DNA of 64,000 nt from Anaeramoeba flamelloides (lineage: Eukaryota > Metamonada > Anaeramoebidae): assembly GCA_027625915.1 (NCBI GenBank), contig JANTQA010000030.1:3906001-3970000 (forward strand), in the 5' to 3' direction. Position 1 is the stretch's first letter. The number at the start of each line of letters is the position of its first letter. The translations under genes were made by a program, and so were the position numbers. The notes under the pieces were generated by a model that worked only from the letters and a program-made list of their open reading frames with translations, was not told the DNA's origin and ran no database searches. Of this stretch, positions 13,040-23,600 are shown in pieces.

Positions 13040-15884
13040 GATTAGTAAAGTAGTACTAAACTCTTTTTCAAATAAAAGGTTGAAGAAAATTCCAAGAATT
13101 ATTCATAATTGAATCAAATTAATTATAGTATCATTCAAAAATATAAGAAACCCTTTAAAACATAAAAAAACACTCAACTGAATATTTAAAACTCATTAAA
13201 GCAAAACAATAAAAATTAAAATTAAAAATTTTAAAAATTTATATACCCTTTTATTTGAAATGAGAAATCTCGTTTTGTAAATTGTAATGAAAAAAAATTA
13301 TAAAATAAATAAAAACTGCTGAACAAGGTGAATTGGGGAAATTTTCTTTACATTTTATTGATAACACTTTAAACTTCAAACTTTTGTTCTTTAAAGTCTC
13401 ATTTTCAAATCAAAGCCACAATTCATCCGGGTCTTTTTTTGGAATTTTTTTTTTTTCATTATTTTCTTTTTTCTTTGTTCCATACATCAACCCAATAATG
13501 GTCTTTCAAAATTCCATTATCTAGCTCATTCGAAATCAAACTTGAACTGTTTCACTTTATACACTGGCAAATTATTTCCAAATTTCTTTCTTTTTATCTT
13601 GTTTTTTTCATTTTCCAACTGTTCAATATCCATAAATAAAATAAACCAAAAAAATGAAAAAAATGAATAATTAAAATGAAAATCACCAATAAGTAATTAT
13701 CTTATTAACAATCAAATTCAATAGTATTGGTGATTTTAGAGGTGTGCCCTTTTGTTTGAAAAAGAGTTTATTTTTTGATCTCATCAATTCAAAAGGATCC
13801 CTTGTGTTTGTAAAAAACCCGAGAATTTAAGAAAAAAATATGCATTTCGCCACAAATTTAAATGTTGAGATATCAATATTCAGACTCCAAAGTTGTAAAA
13901 TATCTTTCTTAGATTTCTTTGGAAATTTAGATTGGTAGCTAAAAAATTCAATAATTTTAAAAAAATTAAATAATTAACCAATAGACTATTTTGACAAATT
14001 ATTTCCACATATTGGAAATATATTGATTGTACAATTATCTTCATAAAAAGCAAACAAAATTAATCAGTTTTATATTTTTTATGTTGATGATTATTAAGTT
14101 AATCTTTGAAATTAAAAACTTGAAAAAATAGTTCATTTTTGTGGTTCTTAATCTGAATTATTAAGGACTACGTTTTTAGGTGAAAACGGTGAAATAATGT
14201 ATAAAATCACCCTTGAAAGAGTTATGTAATCCAAATAATATTTGTCCAAGGAGAATTTTCTTTTAGAAAAAATGTGAAATTTTCACAATTTCAACAATTT
14301 TCACAATTTTTGCCTTGGTTAGTTCCTGCTAAATTTTGATTTTAATATTTTAGAATTTCCATTTCAACTTTCGGAACTCACACTATTTTCTAGGGCTGTT
14401 CTAAAAATTTTTTACATTTGCTTTTACAAGTTTGAAATGTTCTCAAATTTGAAATGGACTTGAAAATCCCCAAAAGCCTTTTTTCAATTATTTTTTTTGG
14501 TATTTTCGATTTTCCTTTTCATTGAAAAACAAAGAAAAACAATCTGGATGAAAAGGTAAAGATGAAAAAAAATGTTTTTTTTTTTGTCCAATTTCTTCTG
14601 TGTGAGAAGTGAAAGTGAAATAACACAATTACTCAACACTCTCAAGAGTGGGAACGTAGTCCTTAAATACTGGAATCTTTATTATTTTGAGTTTCTATTT
14701 TTAGATTTGAAAAAGGAATTAAAAAAATTTCCAAAATATAAATTTTTAATTGTGATCATTAGTAAAAAATGTAATAATTTATTGTACAATAATATTTATA
14801 ATAGATTTTTTAAGAGCCATGTAAACCATGTAGTACTAATATCATTTACACCCAATTACAACATACTTTGATTCTAGACGAATCTATTGTTGACGCTAAT
14901 CCCTTAAGGTTAGTAAAATAAAAGACCTTTAAAATATTTTTGGAGAGTCTCGAACTTATGGGAACACCAATATAATTTTTAATAAATTATCAGTTGTTTC
15001 AATTGCAGTTTGGTGTTATTGTGTTGATACCCAATTAAGATATTTTTTTGAAATTATTTTAATTTTGAAATGCAAAAAGGATTATTTGCTAACTAGTAAT
15101 TTGAATTGTTTTGCACAAAACGAGGGGTGTGTAATTTGTTTCTGAAACACCAAAAAGGTTTACTAAAAAGATCAAACTCTTTTTCTGGATCAAACTTGGT
15201 TTAAAGAGGTATCAAACTTTTGTTAAAGAATAGTAAGTTTTGAAAAAAAAAAGCACAATCAAAAAAGAAAAAAACATACTTTTTGTTGCTGTAATATATA
15301 TTCGACAACTAGGCTCATTTTCTTTCAATTGTTTTGCCCAAAATTTTAATTTATCAAAGCTTTCCTTTAGAGTTACATCTTTTATCAAATAAAAAAAGGA
15401 AAATGATAAAAAAAGTAAAAGTAAAACACGATTATTTAAATAAAAATGTTTTCATCACAATTAAGAAGAGATGGCTTTTATTTTGCTTACCATAACAAAG
15501 AATAGCTGCATTTGCTTTTCTATAGTACATTTTACTCATTGACTCAAATCTTTCTTGTCCGGCTGTGTCCTATGATAAGAAGTAAATTGAATGGTTAATT
15601 GGCAATTCAATAAAAAGAAAAAAGATCAAATAAAAAAATTTTTTAGAAAAAAAGGAAATTATTTTTGGAATTTCAAAAAGATCATGTAAATCACAAACCC
15701 AAACACCAAGAACCATTTGCTCGTCGTTTCCGATTTCTATTGTTTTTGCAGAAAATGCTGCACCAACCGTTTCTTGGATTTTCTCTTCGAAAGTTTCGTT
15801 TATAAATCTATTTACTAAACAACTTTTTCCTGTATAAGAACTCCCAAGAAGGACAATTTTCATATCTACTTTTGCTGAAGACAT
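8432..15884 (-). CDS. RAB24: Rab24-like small GTPase, four exons
   Basis: Membrane-trafficking GTPase; Rab24 relatives act in autophagy and late endosomal traffic. Exons on the minus strand are 15699-15884, 15491-15569, 15280-15378 and 8432-8700, all joined at GT-AG sites. They total 633 bases, giving 210 residues with frame kept. Landmarks are the P-loop GSSYTGKS (14-21), TVGAAF (39-44), VWDTAGQE (61-68), TKID (120-123, where most Rabs have NKxD, as in Rab24), ETSAK (151-155) and a C-terminal CCK for prenylation. TVGAAF, the W-D-T-A-G context, KFWAKQL and TK in place of NK match vertebrate Rab24 better than Rab5 or Rab21. The third intron is 6579 bases, against 129 and 112 for the others, and contains TTAA elements, a family B MITE and a dispersed repeat. 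Each junction is clean, but the join across the long intron rests on frame and family alignment alone. Confidence 0.88.
11408..11876. mobile_element. MITE family B, copy 1 (long arms)
   Basis: TA-flanked 469-base element. Left end CATCCATTCCAAAGCTACTG; right end reversed CAACCTTCCCAAAGCTACCG. Arms of roughly 90 bases share AAATTTTGATGTT and AGATTTTTAAAAAGTTGAA. It shares the TTCCAA-GCTACC terminal signature with the copies at 29868 and 30565. It lies in the Rab24 long intron. Confidence 0.8.
13008..13037. repeat. Poly-A tract, about 30 bases
   Basis: Uninterrupted A run just after a short C run, inside the TTAA-flanked element and next to the dispersed repeat copy. It could be a slippage tract or the tail of an old retroposed insert. 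Confidence 0.7.
13060..13782. repeat. Dispersed ~700-base repeat, copy 2
   Basis: Parallel to 6356-7063 in the same orientation, with many shared words and scattered substitutions and small indels. It lies entirely within the TTAA-flanked element, so it is probably the body of that element and not an independent insertion. Confidence 0.75.
14165..14662. mobile_element. Nested TTAA-flanked element, 498 bases
   Basis: TTAA occurs at 14161-14164 and 14663-14666. The termini are GGACTACGTT and the exact inverse, with weaker similarity further in. It lies inside the larger TTAA element, so it inserted later or is an internal part. It has no coding capacity. Confidence 0.65.
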
Positions 15885-16066
15885 TTTGGTTTTTGTTTGT
15901 TCTGGATACGGAAAAATAAGGTTGAAAAAATGTGAATTAATGATGCGAAAAAAAATGAAAAAGATTTGGTTTTTAAAAGGAAGTTCTAAAAAGGAAATTG
16001 ATTTCTGGTAATTCTGTTGGTTTACACTGGTTTTTCATGTTTTCCAATCTCAAAAATTTTGGATAA

Positions 16067-16249
16067 TTAAATTATGAAAAAGTCTCTCTTGCAAGAAAAC
16101 GAAAAAAAATTTGAATTTTTTTTTTCATTATCATCAATTACAGATTTAAGGTTGGGGTATGTTATCCTTAAATTTGAAGAGTTCATAATTTTAAGTGTAT
16201 CTTCTTCATTTGGTGAATCTTTATAAGAGATACAAAGCACATAATTCAA
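16067..16249 (-). CDS. Small ORF, doubtful
   Basis: A 60-residue frame starting MNYVLCISYKDSPNEEDTLK. It uses a wider range of codons and residues than the homopolymer-driven frames nearby and lies 183 bases upstream of the Rab24 start on the same strand. No family is recognised. It could be a terminal exon of an undetected gene, a short upstream frame in the Rab24 leader, or chance. Confidence 0.22.
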   Translation of the reverse strand: MNYVLCISYKDSPNEEDTLKIMNSSNLRITYPNLKSVIDDNEKKNSNFFSFSCKRDFFII

Positions 16250-16784
16250 TTTTTGTCAAATTATTCTTTGTTTTCAAAGAATTCAAAAATTAAAAAATGT
16301 TGTGATCGAAAAAATATTCTCAAAGATAAATAAAGATTCTGGACCAATTATTAATAATCACTTTAGTAAAAAATTATTTTTTCAGCAGGAATTATATATT
16401 TCTCAAATATCTATTTAGAATATAACTTCCTACTCTAAAAACCATACTTTTTATTTTTTTTCTCTTTTACATAAAACATATAATTTAGTAATAAAGTATA
16501 TGTCTACAGTAAGTAAAATCTAAACGTTCATACATTTCTTTTTTGTGAAAAATTTACATTCTGGGTTGAATTTAATTCTAAATTTTTGAAATTTAGGGCT
16601 TGTGAAAAAATTGTCAAATTTGGATATCTGAATTTAATAAAAATATCAAAATATTATTAACTCTCTACTATAATTTATTAAAATAACTTATCCTTTATAA
16701 TATCATTAGTAATCGATAATAATATCTATGATTCTTTAACAAAATTCCGAAAAAAAAAAAAAACATAAGAAATTAAATGAGTGT

Positions 16785-16985
16785 CGTCAAGTTGTGTATA
16801 GTGTTGTAGAGTGCCTAACTTTTCCAGAATAAGAAAGAATAGATTAAAATCTTTGATTTTACCCAATTCTTTTGAATTCCTAAAAAATCTAACAGCTTAA
16901 TAAGTAATAATTTTCGTTCCTTTCAAAGGATCAATTTAATATTCCCGAAAGTACCCGACAATCAAAAATACTAGAAAAATTTTAG
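16785..16985. repeat. Family D repeat, partial
   Basis: Begins with GAGTGTCGTCAAGTTGTG and GTAGAGTGCCTAACTTTTCC, followed by an AGAATAGATTAAAATCTTTGA-like stretch and an AAAAAATCTAACAG end. These words recur in the family D copies at 42900-43520 and 63280-63730. Confidence 0.5.
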
Positions 16986-19900
16986 CCACTAAAAAATACT
17001 TTTTGAAAAACTTCTAAGAACTTTAGTTCCAAACTACAGAGTTTAATTGTAAAAGTGGACTTTTATTCTCGAATTTTTTTTAAAAGAAAAAATAAACATT
17101 TGGAAAATTGAAATTTTTCAAATAGTAATCAACTCATTTTGTCTCAAAGAAATTGGCATCTTGGATGTTTGTAAAATTTCTAACCATTGCTAGATTTTAT
17201 TAACAACAGAGAGGAATTATCTTTGAAAAGGAATTTTCGAATTATGTGTCATTTATTAAAATTTTGTAATCTTAAATACAATCCAAAGGTAACTAAGAAA
17301 TATCTAATCATTTATTTATGCGTACTCTAAATAAATTAACCAAAACTTAATCTAATTTAATTTTCCATTCCAGAAATAAAATAGATTTAGTTTTACCAAG
17401 AAGAAAAACACAAAATAACAGAAAAAAAAAAAACTCAAACATATCCAATACCCCGGTATACATATACTCACTACCCTAAAAAGTACTAAAATAAATAAAT
17501 TAACCCTAAATAGAACCAAAAAGTACACTTACAGTAATAAATACAAAAGTCAAAAAAAAATATTTCGTCGACAACAAGTATGAAATAAAATTGAAAATTC
17601 CAAGTTCGGCAAAAATACAGCTTTCATTGACCGTTCATGATTAATGATAAAGTTCATGCACAATTTAATCACAATTAAATAACTTCAAGTTCATGTGGCT
17701 ATTATATTTATTTTTTTAGTAGTACCACCTTCTTAAAGGTCTCAAGTTTAGAAAAAAGGGTGTTTAATCAGTTAAATAAATAAAAATAAAAAGAGGGGCT
17801 GATTTTTTGTTTAATTTAACTCAGAGATATTTACTTTGTTATATAATAACAAATAATTTTAAAAATACTGTACGTATCTAATAAATCTGAAATAGAGAAA
17901 AAATATCAATTTCTGATAACTATTGCCGTGTCATAGATTTCTTTTTAATTTTTGAAATAAATTCTAAATTTTAATATACACCATAATTGATTATCTATTT
18001 AATTGTTATTTGATAAATTTAAAATACTTTTAAAATATATTAAGGTTTAGAATCCTTAAAATTTAAAAGAAGATTATCTTATGCAGGGTGTAATGAATTT
18101 TTAATTTCAGGGATTGTAAACCTTTATATACACGCTTAAAGTGAAAAAAAAATATTCAAATTTTTTACTATTAAATTTGAAAAAAAATCTTAAGTGAACC
18201 TGGAAAATTGGATTTTTCAACTTGAATTGTAAAATATCTGTTTAAATAACTGTTTAACCAAGATTTTTTATTAACCAATGGTGTTTTTTATAAGTGAAGT
18301 TATCAAAAAGTGAAAAATTAGTAAATGTTTAAAATTTTTTTGGAAAAATTTTTTTTCTAATCTTATTATATAAAATTGTTATTATATCATAAAAAATTAT
18401 CATTGCAGGGCTCTAGCTTAGAAAAAGTTCTTCAAAAGTTGTTTTTAAGTGGTTAAAAAATTTTTGAGTATTTTTGATTTTAGGGTATTTTTAGGTATAT
18501 TTCAAAAACCTAATATAATCAATAAAAAAAAAAAAAAAAAATAGTATTGTGGCTCTAAATAATATTATTTTAAAAATAAAATTATCCTTAATGGGTTAGC
18601 ATCAAACTAGATTTTATCTAGAATTAAAGTGTGTTTGGTTAGAAAGTAAAATCATATTTGCAAACCATTACTCTAATTTCGTCAAAACATCAATTTTTAA
18701 TCTTATTAAACAATAAAATATTCTATTTTTTTGTCTAATGAACAGAATTAAAAATTCCTTTTTTTAATTGTTTTAAAAATAATTCCTGATCAAACCTTAA
18801 AAGTTAAAATCAAAAAAAAAATAAAAAAAATAGTATGATAGGATCTACTAATTATTATTTACAATCATCAAAAGTGGCAATTTTTTAATTATTTTTTCAG
18901 TTTTTAATTTGTAGAATCTAAAATAATCATTTTCATAAAAACCCAATGATTATTACATTTTTTCTTTTTGTGAAGATTATAATATTTTTAATCTAATTCC
19001 CAAGATTTCAGAAATAAGAATTAAAAAGAATATAATTTGAATAATTTAATTTTGAAACAAATCGATTTTTTTAGCAAAGTAGATTTTGTAACTTATTTAA
19101 GAAATATATTCTTTCACTTTGAATACTTGATATTGAGAATCCAATCTTTAATTTTTTTCTGAAATTTCTGGTTTTTTACTTATACAAGTATCTTTTTACA
19201 ATTGATCAATCAACTCAACATGATATTTTTTTAATAGAATATTTTGAGAAATTGTAACCATATTGTGACTTGGATGACTTACATTATGTAATAATACACA
19301 CTTTAATTTTAATCTTCGTTGTGGTGGATGCGAATACCTTAGATTAAAAAATCAATAAGGAAGTGTTTGGTACAGATTCTGAAAATAATAGTCTTCTTGA
19401 AATCAAATCGTTTAGAGAAGAAAAAAAGAATTTTTTAAACAAGTTATTCGGATATTGTTTCAATAATTGTCAATAAAAAAAGATATCTTTTCTAATATCA
19501 TGAATAATTCTGAATATTCTTCAGTTGTTCTTCGATGTTAGATCAATAAAAAATAATTATTACATTCTAAAGAAAGATCTACCATGTGAAAAAAATACTA
19601 ACTCCTTGAAAACAGTAATAAAGCCCTTTTAAGGGATTTAAAAATTCAGGCAAACAGAAGATAATTGCAAATTTTTGATTTTGAAAAACATCCAAAATAC
19701 AGTACCTTATGATAATTAGAATAATAATTTCATTTAATTCGTAAAATCGTTATTAAATAAAGATCCCTAAATCCTTTCTCAAGAAAAAAGAAAAATTCAT
19801 CGAAAGGACAATTAAATATGGAGTGAGTTTCAGTTAAAAGTATATTCAATTACAAATGAGTGATCAGGTCTTGAGTAAAATGTTGAGTAATTAGATTACG

Positions 19901-20693
19901 TTGATCATAATATGAATAAGTTTTTTTGCCAAAGTGAATAAAAAGTAAATTTTCATTTTCACAAGATCTTTGAAAAATTAACAGTATTTGAAAGTTGAAC
20001 AGAAACCTTACCTTCTGAGAAAAGTTTTTTTTTTTTTATTTCCAAAATTCCAAAAAAAAAGTAAAATGAAGATTTTCTTAGACAATCATAAAATTACTTA
20101 AAAGGAAAACTATTTCTGATAAAATAGATTGTTTTTAAATTGAATTCATCACAATAGCGATCAGGTGGAGGATCTTGATATATTTTACAAAAAAATCTTT
20201 TTTTTTTAGTGATTAGAATAATTACACCTTTTTTTAACTAAAAAGGTTCTTAATTTGACAAATAAGTTTATCTAATTCGACGAAATTACTTATTTTATAA
20301 AAATTAAAAAATAAAAAGCCTGAAAAAAAAACAAAGACCTTCTTAAACAATAGAACCTGGAACAAAATTACTTTGGTGGGATTGGTATTGATCTTTAAAA
20401 AAAAAACAATCTTTCCAAAATTATCAACCACACAACCCTCCCATTTCCTTACGGCTATAAAAAAAAAAAAAAAAAAGAGCCAAAAACTACTTTAAAATGA
20501 ATGATTGTCTTTTCCCGAGGCCAATATGAAAAAAAAAAGTATCTATAAAAATTGAAGAAAAAAAGCTCCAAAGAACTAAAGGTTTGTTTGTTATTCAAAG
20601 GAAATAAATTTGTTAGATTAAAAATTTAAATATCGAGAGTGAATTAGATTGTATTTTTTTTATATATTTTCTCAAGAGAATTTTCAAATCTTA

Positions 20694-23600
20694 ATGAAGC
20701 TTCTTGTAGTAATTACTTTATTTTGTTTTGCATCTCTTTCTTTGTGTACGATTGTTTGTCCTGATCAGTTAGAATGGTGCGAGGAAACATATTCTTGTAT
20801 TGGGCCTGATGACAGCTGCTCGAATGACTGTTCATTCACAACACCTTATAAATGCCCAAGTGGTGATTGTGCCAAAACCCCTGGAGGGTGTTGTGAAGAA
20901 AGAGAATACTTTTGTTATTTGGGTACATGTAACCAAATCTCTGGTGAGTGTAATTCTAATTCCTCAAGCGAATGGGCTTGTCCAAGTGAAAAACCAATTC
21001 GATGCCCAAATGGCCAATGCGCTGGTTGTGATGAAGAGTGCGATGCATTTGATAAATGTGATGGAAGTAAGACTTTTTTAAATTACAATAAATTATATTT
21101 TTTACTTATTTTTCTTTTGAAAATTAAAAATCTTTATCAAAATCTCTCATAAAAGTGGTTTTTTTTTGCGTATTAATTGTGTTTTTTGATTTATTTTTCT
21201 TAAAAAATGTAACAAAGAAATGTGCCCTGATCGAACCTGTGCTGATGACTTTGATGATTGCCTGTGTCCATATGGTGAATCACATGAAGATTTCCTTTAT
21301 ATGTGTGACAATATGGATTGTACTGTCTCCAACGAATTATGTTTAGAGGATAATTACTGTCCAAGTTGGAGACCTGACAAATGCCGTAACAACACTTGTG
21401 TGGAATTGGCAGCTAATTCTGATGCATGTGGAGATGACGACTATTGTACTGATACAGACAACTATGTATATTGTGAAAGTGATCACTCATGTTTACCTAT
21501 AGGATCTTCTTGTCCAAATACTGTAACTAATGGGTGTCCATCAAACCAACCAGTGAGGTGCTTGACAGGGGAATGTGCAGCGGCGAAATGGGATTGCCCT
21601 AATCCTTATCAATGTAGAAATACAAATTACCCTTATCGCTGCGAGTAAATAGAATTTATTTTTTTTTTTTTTTCTTTCTTATTTTTTGAGATATTTATTC
21701 GACTTTTTGAACCTGAAATAAAACAGTAAAAAAAAAAAAGTTAGGATGATTTTGAAATAAAAGTATAATAGAGAAAACAAATATAATCTGTTTGTGATTG
21801 TTAACCTTCCTGAAAAGGTAAATTAAGATCGATTAATAAATGTATAGATAAATTATTAAAAAGAAAAATTGCAGATCAATCTCACTAACAGTTTTTTAAG
21901 ACTATCTTAGAGAATGGGTTTTTCAATGATTGATCAATTATTAAAGATTTTTAACGAAAAGTTGACTTTTTTGAGATCCGGAAATCTAATATGTCGTTTT
22001 CTAGGATAACCACGGAAACTTAAATTGTTTTTGTTGTTTTAATGGAAATAATATAATGGGTTATTGTTTGAAGTTAATTTATTTCTTCTTTTAATTGATT
22101 TGATTTGATTTTTTGTTTTCAGTTTCTAGTAAGGTTTTCATTTAAAATCTGTCTTAAATTTTATTTCTTTTTTAACTATTTTTCTCAAAACAAAAAAAAA
22201 ATATGTGTTTTTGAAAATACATTTTAAAAATTTTAAAATGAAAAGATTTTTTCCAATTGAAAATATTTCAAATACTATTAATAATTTAAAAAATAAATTA
22301 GTTAAAGATTTCAAAGATTTGAGAATTAAGAATATATTAGTAATGAAGGAAATTTCACGAATTTAAATCCAATTGAAAATAAAAAATATCTCGTTCCACT
22401 TAAAAAAATCTTTAAAAATTGGTTAGTTAATCCTTATGAGAAATATATTGAATATATTAAAAAAAGATAAATTTTATTTATCCATAAAAGAGGAAATGAA
22501 AGGGTGGCTTTAAATTAAATACCAATTTCTCTAAATCAGAATATACCAAGATTATTTCTAAAAATTCTATATAAACTTATCGAACCTTGTTGGGAATTTA
22601 TTCATAAATCTCAATTTGGTTTTAGAAAAAAATATGATACTCGAATTACAATCTTAAATTTCTTAATACTTTAAATAAGATAAAATCAAATAATGAAAAT
22701 AAATATGAATAAAATTATATTATAATGACGAATATAACTAAAATTTTTTTGATTCAATCAACTATAAAATAATTAGAAAAACAATAAAAAAATATATTTT
22801 TTATAATATTATCAAAAATTTTTTAAACAAGTATTATCAAGTTTAAGGTCTCAGTATATTCCAAGGGTACCCACTATCTCCTATTTTATTTGATCTAATT
22901 TCATATTTACTTTTACTAAAAATTATAACATTAACAAATTATTGTCGAATGTTTACACATGGTTTAATCCTTATTATAAAAGGAAATAAAATTCAATTAA
23001 ATAAAAAATTAAATTTAATATTTCAAGCAATTATTCAATTTGGGTTAAAAAACAGAATAAAGATAAAACAGTTATATCACAAGATTTATCAAAGATTAAA
23101 TATATGGGTATTTATTTAGATAATATTTTGCATATAGTTTATAATTTAAAAAAAATAAAAGAAACCGATAACAACTACAAACCATTATTAAATAACAATT
23201 CTCTGTAAAAAAGTTTAAAAATTAGAATAATTAAATCTTTTATATTAAGTCAATTAGTCGATGGATCAGATATTTAGAATTATGAAATAACAAAAATAAA
23301 TTAAAATCATAGATTATTTCATACAATACTTATTTCTTCAAAATAAATATAAAGTTACCTATTCTTATTTACAAAACAGAATTCAAAAGTAAAAATATGA
23401 TTATTTCAGTTAATAAAAAAAAATTAAATTAAAAAATGAATTATATTGTTTATCTCTTCCTATCTGAGAAAAATTAATAAAATCCAATCAAAGTATCAAC
23501 ACTATTATAAATTGGTATTCAAAAAACCTAAATATTCTTAAAACAGAAATTTATAATCATGGGTATAATGAGTTGCTAAATTCCACATGTTGGAAGGTAT

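Larger units (their letters stand above)
12915..14903. mobile_element. TTAA-flanked inverted-repeat element, ~2 kb
   Basis: Both flanks are TTAA (12911-12914 and 14904-14907). The ends are GGGATTAGCGTC and its exact inverse, and similarity continues imperfectly inward for about 85 bases (GTTGTTAATGGATGTAAAT against GTTGTAATTGGGTGTAAAT). TTAA target sites are the hallmark of piggyBac-type transposition. No transposase frame is visible, so it is non-autonomous. It carries the dispersed repeat copy 13060-13782 and a second TTAA element at 14165-14662. Confidence 0.75.
8701..15279 (-). other. 6.6-kb third intron of the Rab24 gene
   Basis: Donor GTATGT reads at 15279 downward and the acceptor TATAG ends at 8701. 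It interrupts the codon for Ile122. It holds a family B MITE (11408-11876), a 2-kb TTAA-flanked element (12915-14903) with a second TTAA element inside it, and a long poly-A at about 13008-13037. Small open frames within it, such as 9875-9976 on the plus strand, are not supported as genes. Confidence 0.8.
15885..20693. other. Intergenic region with few recognisable features
   Basis: It starts with the Rab24 upstream region and one doubtful small ORF at 16067-16249. A family D repeat lies at about 16785-16985. The rest, about 17000-20690, is AT-rich with homopolymer runs; I see no gene, RNA or repeat structure I can support. The last few hundred bases are the presumed promoter side of the cysteine-rich surface protein gene. 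Confidence 0.55.

Noticed and set aside
14572-14871. 99-codon frame overlapping the right end of the TTAA element, considered as a transposase remnant
   Set aside because: Shows no DDD/DDE-type motif and starts in a T run.
21155-21346. Alternative plus-strand frame at the start of surface-protein exon 2
   Set aside because: Out of frame with the Cys repeats; the in-frame exon 21218-21644 joins cleanly to exon 1.
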